A stretch of DNA of 31,908 nt from DATLMR01 sp035634255 (GTDB lineage: Bacteria; Acidobacteriota; Blastocatellia; UBA7656), in contig DASQDI010000052.1 in assembly GCA_035634255.1 (NCBI GenBank), forward strand, positions 1-31,908. Direction: 5' to 3'. Of this stretch, positions 1 to 6,748 are shown piece by piece (within the stretch, counting starts at the first letter, position 1; every line of letters begins with the position of its first letter). The position numbers and the translations under genes are program-made. Under the pieces are notes generated by a model that saw only the letters and a program-made list of their open reading frames with translations, was not told where the DNA came from and ran no database searches.

Positions 1-30
1 GGGCCGCGCAAGGAGCCTCTCGCGTCTAAC

Positions 31-54
31 GCCGGCCACCCGAAGATGGCCGGC
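31..54. repeat. Small perfect hairpin near the window edge
   Basis: GCCGGCCA (31-38) and TGGCCGGC (47-54) form a perfect 8-bp inverted repeat with an 8-nt loop. It lies just before a stronger hairpin at 80-106, in the gap beyond the 3' end of the cytochrome gene. It may be part of a double terminator, but no T-run follows directly. Confidence 0.45.
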
Positions 55-79
55 CAATGCGCGGCCCGGCCCACCCGGC

Positions 80-110
80 GGCCGGGGGCGGCCATCGCCC
101 CCGGCCTTTT
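80..110 (+). terminator. Rho-independent terminator-like hairpin
   Basis: GGCCGGGGGCG (80-90) pairs perfectly with CGCCCCCGGCC (96-106) around a 5-nt loop and is followed by TTTT on the plus strand. The T-run suits a plus-strand transcript entering from left of the window. The hairpin may also stop the minus-strand cytochrome transcript that ends at 125. Confidence 0.7.
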
Positions 111-124
111 CGAATCCCGCCTCC

Positions 125-1528
125 CTACAGCACGCGCAGGAATGCCACCATGTCAGTCTTCTCCTGCTGCGTGAGGTTGAGCTGCATGACGAGGTTGAAG
201 AACTCGACCGTGTCTTCGAGCGTGAGCAGCCTGCCGTCGTGGAGGTAGGGGGGAGATTCCTTGATGCCGCGCAAGGGGAACGTCTTGATCGGGCCCTGCG
301 CGGTTATCATCATGCCGCCCTCCATCCGGGGCTTGTAGAAGCGCTCGACTTTCAGGTCGTGCATCAACCCGTCCGTGTAAAAGGGCGGGGTGTGGCACGC
401 GGCGCAATTCCCCTTCCCGAAGAACAGCTCTTCGCCGCGTATCTCGCTCTCGGTCGCCTTGGTCCGGTCGAGGCGTCCGAGCAGGTTCAGCTTGGGCGCG
501 GGCGGGAAATCGAGAAGCTCCTGGAATTCTGACATGTCGTGAACTTGCGACCCGCGGTCCAGGATGTTCAACCCTTTCTTCGTGGCGAGGACGGGGTCCC
601 CGTCGAAGTATGCCGCGCGCTGTTCGAACTCGGTAAAATCTTCCACGGTCTTCAAAGCCCTCTGCGAGCCGAAGAGCCTCTGAATATTTACGCCTCTGAG
701 CGAAGGCGTCTCGATGCGGCGGCGGAACTCCTGCGGGCGGATGTCTCCGACGAGGTGCATAGCGCCGGAGGTGTGGCCGTTGACATGACAGTCGAAGCAG
801 GACACTCCCCTCATGCCGTCGGGCTTCTCGGTCTTGCGGTCGGCCGTCGCGTTGAACTGCTGCTGCGGGAACTGCGTCACGAGCAGGCGCAGCCCATCGA
901 GCTGCTTCGGATTCAATATGCCGTTGAACAACTCGTAGAAGTTATCGACGGTCACCAGCTGCCCCTTCGACACGTCCCCGAGGTCGGGCCGCGAGATGAG
1001 GAATATCGCGGGCGGGAACTCCGGCAGGAAGTGGTCGGGGAGGTCAAAATCCATGTCGAACCTTTCCAGCCTGGGCAACAACTTGATCGACGACTGCGGG
1101 AAGACCATGCCCCCGACCGAGTGGACGACGTGCGGGAGCGGGATGTAGGGGAAGACGCCTCTATCTCTGATCTCCTGCGGCGACATCCGCCCGAGCTGCT
1201 CCCAGGTCATTCCGCCCGCGAGCCTGGCGGTCGGCCCCACCGGGATCGGCTTGCCGCGCGTCATCTTCACGTTCTGGTCGACGCGGCGGCTCAGGTCGTA
1301 GCGCGCCTCCAGCCTCTTCTGGTGCTCCGCCATGACGCGCGCTTTCGCCGCCTTGTCCCGCTTCAGGACCACGGGAAACGGCTCTTCCACCACGGGCGTG
1401 AATGAAGACGGCGGCTGCTTGTTCTGGTTGTCCTGGGCCCGAGCCGGAGGGCTTACTACCGAGGCGGAGACGAAAGCCGCGACGAAGGCGAGCGCGGCGA
1501 CGAGCTTGATTCGCGTTGAGATGGACAT
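125..1528 (-). CDS. Secreted di-haem cytochrome c peroxidase-like protein
   Basis: The 467-residue product starts at the ATG at 1528, which has an AAGGA ribosome site just upstream; a longer frame to 1621 exists but lacks one. Residues 1-32 are a typical Sec signal (hydrophobic core about 9-25, ending PPARA). Two CxxCH haem c motifs are visible, at 244-248 and 375-379. The second lies in a domain with the conserved FPLRGI and PYLHDGR elements (HDGR 430-433) of the MauG/cytochrome c peroxidase superfamily. Family members reduce hydrogen peroxide in the periplasm or oxidise other substrates with electrons from cytochromes. At 467 residues it is longer than classical peroxidases (about 320-350), the extra being mostly before the first haem, so the substrate could differ. 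It is divergent from an ECF sigma factor and probably controlled by it. The family is secure, the substrate is not. Confidence 0.88.
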   Translation of the reverse strand: MSISTRIKLVAALAFVAAFVSASVVSPPARAQDNQNKQPPSSFTPVVEEPFPVVLKRDKAAKARVMAEHQKRLEARYDLSRRVDQNVKMTRGKPIPVGPTARLAGGMTWEQLGRMSPQEIRDRGVFPYIPLPHVVHSVGGMVFPQSSIKLLPRLERFDMDFDLPDHFLPEFPPAIFLISRPDLGDVSKGQLVTVDNFYELFNGILNPKQLDGLRLLVTQFPQQQFNATADRKTEKPDGMRGVSCFDCHVNGHTSGAMHLVGDIRPQEFRRRIETPSLRGVNIQRLFGSQRALKTVEDFTEFEQRAAYFDGDPVLATKKGLNILDRGSQVHDMSEFQELLDFPPAPKLNLLGRLDRTKATESEIRGEELFFGKGNCAACHTPPFYTDGLMHDLKVERFYKPRMEGGMMITAQGPIKTFPLRGIKESPPYLHDGRLLTLEDTVEFFNLVMQLNLTQQEKTDMVAFLRVL

Positions 1529-1645
1529 GTTGTTCCTTTCTTTGATGAGCCCTAATGAGCCATGGTTCGGCCGGTCAGTACGCCACCTGCTTACCGGTCC
1601 GTCGGGAATTTCCGCTTGCATGTAAATCCTGGTCGCTGCCCGTGC

Positions 1646-1733
1646 AGGTGGAATAACACGCGAAGGCGCGGCTTATTCCACCTTTCCGAAAAATTCTAAA
1701 ACGGGGAATATTTCTCTTCCCCGCGTGTTATTC
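1646..1733. promoter_or_regulatory. Divergent ECF-type promoter pair built of inverted repeats
   Basis: Three repeats are visible. AGGTGGAATAA (1646-1656) is the exact reverse complement of 1673-1683. GAATAACACGCG (1651-1662) is the exact reverse complement of 1722-1733. CGGGGAA and TTCCCCG flank 1710-1717. Read as promoters, the minus strand has GGAAT (1679-1675), 17 nt, then GTTATTCC (1657-1650), pointing at the cytochrome gene. The plus strand has GGAAT (1705-1709), 17 nt, then GTTATTCT (1727-1734), pointing at the sigma gene. A GGAA-type -35 about 16-17 nt from a GTT-containing -10 is the known layout of many ECF promoters. I infer that the sigma factor at 1770 drives both genes. Confidence 0.62.
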
Positions 1734-1769
1734 TAGGGAGCCGTGCGCGGCGGGACGAAAAGATAAGGC

Positions 1770-2336
1770 ATGAACGAAGTCACCAACCGCAATCCGGTCT
1801 TCAGTCAGGCGGCGCTTGAGCACATCGACGCCCTATACGGTTTTGCCATGATGCTGACGCGGAGCCGGACAGAGGCGGAAGACCTCGTGCAGGAGACCTA
1901 CCTGCGGGCGGTCCGGGCCTTCGGGCAATTGATGCCCGACAGCAATCTCAAGGGCTGGCTCTTCGCCATCATGCGCAACGCATGGCTCAACCAGCTTCGG
2001 CACACGCGCAGCGGCCCGCGGTTCGTGGAGCTGGACGCGGAAGAAGGGGACCGCTCCGGCTGGTTCGACCGCATGGCGAGCGACCCTTACGCGCTCTACG
2101 TCAGGAAGGTCGAAAGGGAAGAGGTCCGGGCCGCGATTGAGAGCCTGCCGGGCCTCTACCGCGAAATCATATTGCTCCGGGACATTGAAGAGTTCAGTTA
2201 TCAGCAGATCGCCGCGATACTCGGGTGCCCGGCGGGCACCGTGATGTCGCGGCTCGGGCGCGCGCGCGAGAAGCTGCGGCGGCTGCTCTCCGAGTGGCAA
2301 ACGTCCAGCGCGACGAAAACGATCCAAGCGAATTAA
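1770..2336 (+). CDS. ECF-family RNA polymerase sigma factor
   Basis: The 188-residue protein has the two-domain ECF layout. Sigma-70 region 2 spans about 18-82, with the acidic DLVQETYLRA segment and the KGWLFAIMRN helix. Region 4 spans about 118-172, with the helix-turn-helix SYQQIAAILGCPAGTVMSRL. There is no region 3 and no C-terminal extension. The ATG at 1770 has AAGG only one base upstream, so the ribosome site is poorly placed and translation may be weak. The stop is 2 bp before the anti-sigma start, a translational-coupling arrangement. Upstream sequence suggests autoregulation from a GGAAT-N17-GTTATT promoter. Family assignment is secure. The regulon is inferred to include at least the divergent cytochrome gene. 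Confidence 0.93.
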   Translation: MNEVTNRNPVFSQAALEHIDALYGFAMMLTRSRTEAEDLVQETYLRAVRAFGQLMPDSNLKGWLFAIMRNAWLNQLRHTRSGPRFVELDAEEGDRSGWFDRMASDPYALYVRKVEREEVRAAIESLPGLYREIILLRDIEEFSYQQIAAILGCPAGTVMSRLGRAREKLRRLLSEWQTSSATKTIQAN

Positions 2337-2338
2337 GT

Positions 2339-3244
2339 ATGACTCCATGTAATGAAATCCTGGCCCAGATGACTTTTTATCTGGACGACGAGCTGCAAGG
2401 CGACGAGCGGGCCTCGGTCGAAGCGCACCTGCGCGCCTGCGCGCCCTGCCGCGAGATTCTGGAAAACGAGCGGCGCTTTATAGAGATGATACGGGGCGCG
2501 CGCCCCCTCCACCGCGCCACGCCCGAGCTCCTCGCGAGAGTCGAAGAGGTGTTGAGTGACCCCCCCGCGCCTCACGCGGCCCCGCGCGAGCTGCACCAGC
2601 GGATCGAGCGCAGCCTCTCGCGGGCCGACGCCCCCGCGCCCCGGCCATTCAACGTCCGGCGCGCCGTCTCCGTCGCGGCGGTGCTCGCCATAGCTTTAAT
2701 GGCGGGCACTTGGGGCCTCGTCGAGTACGGGGACAGGGCGCGGCCCCGGCCCCCGTCCGACTTCGCGAGGATGGCGGTCGAGACTCACCAGAGGTATTTG
2801 CGCGGGCAGCTCCCGCTTGAGATAGCCTCGGGGGTGCCCGAGCAGATCTCCGCGTGGTTCGCGGGCAAGGTCCCGTTCCAGGTGAAGCTGCCCAACTATC
2901 AGGAGGTCTCGGGGCAGGAGAAGCTGTACCAGCTCGAAGGCGCGCGGCTGGCCGGGTACAGGAACGACTACGCGGCCTACGTCGCCTACCAGATGCAGAG
3001 GCGGCAGATCAGCCTGCTCGTAACGTCGGACGCGGTCGCCCGCCCGTCCGGCGGCGAGGAGATAACCTCCAAGGGCATCACCTTCCACTACGACTCGATA
3101 GACGGGCTGAAGGTAATCACATGGTCGGACCGGGGCCTGACCTACGCCCTGGTGTCGGACCTTGAGGAGCGCGGGCAGCAGTCCTGCATAGTCTGCCATC
3201 AGGGTACGAAGGACCGGGATTTCATAGAGAGCCTGAAGCCCTGA
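2339..3244 (+). CDS. Membrane anti-sigma factor with C-terminal haem c motif
   Basis: The 301-residue protein starts 2 bp after the sigma gene, chosen because the zinc-finger region begins directly there. The N-terminus has the zf-HC2 anti-sigma signature HxxxCxxC (H30, C34, C37; C4 also present). A single membrane segment lies at about 109-129. The outer domain (about 135-275) resembles the extracytoplasmic part of other transmembrane anti-sigma factors, ending in a GLTYALVSDL strand. Unusually it finishes with CIVCH (283-287), a perfect CxxCH haem c-binding motif, only 14 residues from the end. By family knowledge the zinc-finger domain holds the sigma factor at the membrane until a signal arrives. 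I infer that a haem on the outer domain could be the sensor for redox state, peroxide or a gas. CxxCH could instead bind metal or form a disulfide. Confidence 0.85.
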   Translation: MTPCNEILAQMTFYLDDELQGDERASVEAHLRACAPCREILENERRFIEMIRGARPLHRATPELLARVEEVLSDPPAPHAAPRELHQRIERSLSRADAPAPRPFNVRRAVSVAAVLAIALMAGTWGLVEYGDRARPRPPSDFARMAVETHQRYLRGQLPLEIASGVPEQISAWFAGKVPFQVKLPNYQEVSGQEKLYQLEGARLAGYRNDYAAYVAYQMQRRQISLLVTSDAVARPSGGEEITSKGITFHYDSIDGLKVITWSDRGLTYALVSDLEERGQQSCIVCHQGTKDRDFIESLKP

Positions 3245-3369
3245 CAGATCGTTGTACCAAAACCATGGCCGAAAACCTTCGCTGCCATCGGACGCCTCCC
3301 GACCATGCGGGCTTGATCCGGCGGGAATTTATTAATACATTACAGGGACCCATCAGACGGAGGTAGAGA

Positions 3370-4209
3370 ATGGCTGCGCACCCTGAAACGATCGAGGCCC
3401 ATGAATCGACTTCTCAAGGAGGGGCCTGCCTGACCTGCGGCTCCGTACTGCACGGGCGGTACTGCCACCAGTGCGGGCAAAAGAGGGTCGATCACCACGA
3501 GCTCTCGGTAAAGCACTTCTTCGGCCACTTCGTTCACGAGATCACGCACCTCGACTCGAATAAAATCCTGAGGACGCTGTTCGCCCTGCTCTTCAGGCCG
3601 GGCCTGCTGCCGCGAGAGTACCTGTCGGGGCGCAAGGGGCTGTACATAAACCCTATCAGGGTCTACCTGACGATCAGCGCCCTGTACTTCTTCTTCGCGT
3701 GGGGCACGCTCGTGCAGATGGGCGGCGGCGGGATGGAGCGCTTTGAGTCGCAACGGTGGTTCGTAAACATGGCGCAGCAGAGGGGGGTCGAGCCGCACTC
3801 TCTGGCCGAAAAGATTTACCAGAAGGCTGAGAAGTATTCAGCCATGCTGAGATTCGCGAGCGTCATCGTGTCCGGCCTCTTTCTTATGGTGCTTTACAGA
3901 AAGGCGAAAAGATACTACGTCGAGCACATGGTCTTCTCGCTCTACTTCTACTCGTTCGATTTTTTTGTGAAGAGCGCCTACGCATTGATACTGATCGGAG
4001 GGAGCGCCGCGGGCCTGAACCTGTACACGGCTCTCAGGCTTCCGGGTTATATCATCCTGTTCGTTTACCTGCTGTACGCCCTCCACAGGGTCTACCAGGA
4101 GTCGTGGCCCCGGACCGCGTTCAAATCGGTCGCGCTCTACGGGTTCGAGACGGCCCTCTTCTTTCTGGTGAACGCCGCTGGCTTCATCATCGCCTTTTCG
4201 CTTGCCTGA
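3370..4209 (+). CDS. DUF3667-like zinc-ribbon membrane protein
   Basis: The 279-residue protein starts at an ATG six bases after GGAGG (3359-3363). It opens with a short zinc ribbon, CxxC at 20-23 and CxxC at 32-35. A conserved segment follows with the tract RPGLLPREYLSGRKGLYINP, typical of DUF3667 proteins. Several hydrophobic membrane spans follow, at roughly 94-116, 155-172, 190-212, 215-235 and 252-276. The family has no established biochemical function. The gene lies 125 bp after the anti-sigma gene on the same strand and could be a separate unit or part of that transcript, since I see no clear terminator between them. Confidence 0.8.
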   Translation: MAAHPETIEAHESTSQGGACLTCGSVLHGRYCHQCGQKRVDHHELSVKHFFGHFVHEITHLDSNKILRTLFALLFRPGLLPREYLSGRKGLYINPIRVYLTISALYFFFAWGTLVQMGGGGMERFESQRWFVNMAQQRGVEPHSLAEKIYQKAEKYSAMLRFASVIVSGLFLMVLYRKAKRYYVEHMVFSLYFYSFDFFVKSAYALILIGGSAAGLNLYTALRLPGYIILFVYLLYALHRVYQESWPRTAFKSVALYGFETALFFLVNAAGFIIAFSLA

Positions 4210-4263
4210 TCCGGCGCGGGCGGTAATAGTCATGTAGATATTCCGAAAGAAGAGGTGACGGAC

Positions 4264-4758
4264 ATGCGGTCAAACGGCACGAAGACTATCCTCAAAGCAA
4301 TCGGCCTTGGAGTAATCGCGGGCATGCGCAGCATGTCGGCCCCGGCCCTCGTCAGCAATCACGTCGCGGGCGGCAGGTTCGGAGCCATCTCCGAGACGCC
4401 TTTTAAAGTGATGGGCTATCAGAAGACGGCAAGCCTGCTCAAGGGGCTCGCGCTCGGAGAGATGATCGCGGACAAACTGCCGGTGATTCCCGCGCGCGTA
4501 TCGGCCGCCCCGTTGATAGCTCGCGTGGTCTCGGGCGCGGTCTGCGGGGGCGCGATCTGCGCGGCCGGCGGGGAGAGGGTCGAGTTGGGAGCGGTCGCGG
4601 GAGGGCTGGCCGCGGTCGCCGGGGCGTACGGATTTTACCACCTGAGGCGAGCCGTGGGAGAAGAGTCGGGACTGCCCGACGCTCTGCTCGGCCTCACAGA
4701 GGACGCGATAGTCATCACGGGCGGGCTCGCCATACTGGGCGACGGCGAGCCCGCCTGA
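4264..4758 (+). CDS. DUF4126-like small membrane protein
   Basis: This is a 164-residue hydrophobic protein. I prefer the ATG at 4264 to the GTG at 4255 because GAGGTG (4253-4257) then serves as the ribosome site at normal spacing. The sequence has the pattern of DUF4126-type membrane proteins. An N-terminal glycine-rich span carries GVIAGMRSMSAPALVS, a polar stretch ends LGEMIADKLPVIPAR, and two or three further glycine/alanine-rich spans follow. No catalytic motif is visible and the family's function is unknown. It lies 54 bp after the DUF3667-like gene on the same strand, so the two may be co-transcribed. Confidence 0.75.
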   Translation: MRSNGTKTILKAIGLGVIAGMRSMSAPALVSNHVAGGRFGAISETPFKVMGYQKTASLLKGLALGEMIADKLPVIPARVSAAPLIARVVSGAVCGGAICAAGGERVELGAVAGGLAAVAGAYGFYHLRRAVGEESGLPDALLGLTEDAIVITGGLAILGDGEPA

Positions 4759-4909
4759 AGCCCCGCTCGGGCTCGACGGAAATAGTCAGGGCTCGCGCCC
4801 TCCCGGTCCCGCTTGCCGGTATGAAGACCGATGAAGTAGACTTCTAGCAATTGGACGCGGGGCTGCAAAGCCGTGATTTCAGCGCATAACGGGCAAGGGG
4901 CAGGTGATT

Positions 4910-6157
4910 ATGGGTGCCAGGGTATTACTCGCCGCCGAATCAATAACTCCACAGGAACTATTCCCGCAGAATTTCTCTTCGAGAGGAGCCGAGGTCACTT
5001 GCGTCTGCGATGGCATTTCAGCCCGGCAGCTTATAAATGATCTCGACCCCGACCTGCTCATCGCTGAGATTTCGCTGTCGGGCGTGAGCGGCTACGAGCT
5101 TTGCGAGTACGTGAGAGAGAGCGCCCGCCACCGGCAGATGCCCGTTATTCTGGTCGATAACCAGTTCGAGGCTTTGAATCAAGCGCAGGCCTGCAAAGCC
5201 GGAGTCGACATCTACCTGGCGAGGCCCTTCGAGCCGGAGAGGCTCGCCGGGACCGTAGACAGGCTGATCCGGCGAGAGAAGGATGACCGCTCAGGCGGGG
5301 CGCTCTACGCCCCCGCGGTCTTCACCGAGAGTCTTGCCGTGGAGCCGGACCCGATGTATGCGGAGGAGCTGAAACTCCGAGAGGCGGCCCCGGACATTCT
5401 TACGTCTGAGCCAGCCGACTCCGCGCGGGCTGACAGGCCCTACGATTTACAGAATGATGTTCGGCTTCAGGGGCGGCCATCGGGCGCGGGGATCAGACCT
5501 CATCTTTCGACCGAAAGCCCGCGAGGCCGCCGTGAATTGCCCGCCCTGTTGTGGGTGATCCTGATCGGCATCATAGTCGGCTCGATGGTGTTGCTCGCGC
5601 GAAAGTCGCCCCGCCTCGATGAAGGGCCGACCGCTCAGCAAGGGATCGTGAGCGCGTCGGACGCGACCCCCGAGCCCGAACCGTCAGGCGACGACGCGGA
5701 AGCCGCGCCATCTTATCAGGTGGTCGAAGACGCTAACGCCGTCGCGGGTGAGTCGCCGCCATCGGAAGCGGAAGAGGCTGACGAAAGGCCCGTCTCCGAA
5801 GAGGCGGCTCAGTTCCCTTCTCCCCCATCGAGTTCTGAAAGGGCAACCACTGAGCCGCTCGACCCTCCTTCGCACTCTTCCGTAGGGGCGACAGATCGCG
5901 CGCCTGAATTCGCCGCAGACGAAAGGCGGTATGGCCATTCGGTGACGGAACCGCGCCGAGCGAGAACTATGCGGAGGGCGGGCGCGGGGTATCACGCGAG
6001 AAGAGGCGGGGCCGAGATGAAGCAGGCGGGTAAGAAGATCGGGAGCGGCTTCAAGCATTTCGGAATCGCGGGCAAGAACACGGCCGTGTGGTCAGGGAAG
6101 AAAGCCGGAGCAGGAGTAAAGGGATTCGGCAAAGCGGTGAAAGGAATATTCAATTAA
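4910..6157 (+). CDS. Degenerate receiver protein with membrane anchor and basic tail
   Basis: The 415-residue protein is read from the ATG at 4910, preceded by AAGGGGCAGG; a GTG two codons earlier is possible. Residues 3-122 fold like a CheY receiver but the phosphorylation machinery is altered. The usual acidic pair is AES (9-11), the acceptor Asp is Glu53, the Thr/Ser switch position is Asp83 and the invariant Lys is Arg105. A linker is followed by one membrane span (about 212-230) and an acidic, Pro/Ser-rich disordered stretch (about 235-345). The basic, glycine-rich tail carries imperfect repeats (KKIGSGFKHFG, KKAGAGVKGFG). I infer a phosphorylation-independent receiver, possibly locked in an active-like state by Glu. 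The tail could bind membrane, nucleic acid or polyanions. I do not recognise the whole architecture. Confidence 0.72.
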   Translation: MGARVLLAAESITPQELFPQNFSSRGAEVTCVCDGISARQLINDLDPDLLIAEISLSGVSGYELCEYVRESARHRQMPVILVDNQFEALNQAQACKAGVDIYLARPFEPERLAGTVDRLIRREKDDRSGGALYAPAVFTESLAVEPDPMYAEELKLREAAPDILTSEPADSARADRPYDLQNDVRLQGRPSGAGIRPHLSTESPRGRRELPALLWVILIGIIVGSMVLLARKSPRLDEGPTAQQGIVSASDATPEPEPSGDDAEAAPSYQVVEDANAVAGESPPSEAEEADERPVSEEAAQFPSPPSSSERATTEPLDPPSHSSVGATDRAPEFAADERRYGHSVTEPRRARTMRRAGAGYHARRGGAEMKQAGKKIGSGFKHFGIAGKNTAVWSGKKAGAGVKGFGKAVKGIFN

Positions 6158-6748
6158 CATCCGGTTTACGTTAAAGCCCCTCATCTTCTTTATATACCCG
6201 CGAGCCCGAGAGCTGACCCGAGCCGGTCTTGCGAGGAACGGTTGTTACCATGAAGCCCCTCTATAATCCACAGTAATCAATCTCAGCCCCGGCCCCGTTT
6301 TTTAAGTAGTCCGAGTAACTTTTTCTTGACACGTTCTGAAGGCCGTGTTATTGATTACCCTGCGTTTTGAAGCTGTAATTAATCAGACAGACAGCCGCAA
6401 AACAGAACTCAGGGTAATCGAGCAATCGGATAAAATTATATTTGGCTATTTCCCTCACTTGGAGACAATAGTAACAATCCTATCCTACAAATCAGTGGAT
6501 AGTTTTTTATAGGATTGGTGTGTAGTCTGCCAGGTCAAGCGTCTACTGTAGTCTTGGTTAAGGCGCGATCCTCATCAACCCGGCACTTATTCTAATCCTC
6601 AATTCAGTGGATAAATACCTGACGGCTATCAAAAACCGCGACCTGGGCGGCGCATGATTACTCAAACCAGGCAGGCTTGCGGGCAACAAGAAACTGCATT
6701 TCTAGTTTCTCAAAATGACCTCCCCTAAGCGGGTGAAAGGAGATTCTT
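6158..6748 (+). promoter_or_regulatory. 590-bp leader region of the multicopper oxidase operon
   Basis: No convincing gene lies here and the stretch looks more AT-rich than its surroundings. A promoter candidate is TTGACA (6326-6331), 17 bp, TATTGA (6349-6354); the -10 is weak. Downstream is GATTACCCTG (6353-6362), repeated inverted as CAGGGTAATC (6410-6419), with GTTTTG/CAAAAC nested inside. CAATCCTAT (6475-6483) and ATAGGATTG (6509-6517) form a second inverted repeat. CTATCC (6480-6485) and GGATAG (6497-6502) offer a competing shorter pairing. TCAGTGGATA occurs twice, near 6491 and 6605. The last 20 bp contain the ribosome site AAAGGAGA of the oxidase. A long structured leader or an unannotated small RNA is possible. 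Confidence 0.45.

Noticed and set aside
539..1405. Long plus-strand open frame opposite the cytochrome gene
   Set aside because: The minus strand carries two CxxCH motifs and a signal peptide; the plus frame has no recognisable feature.
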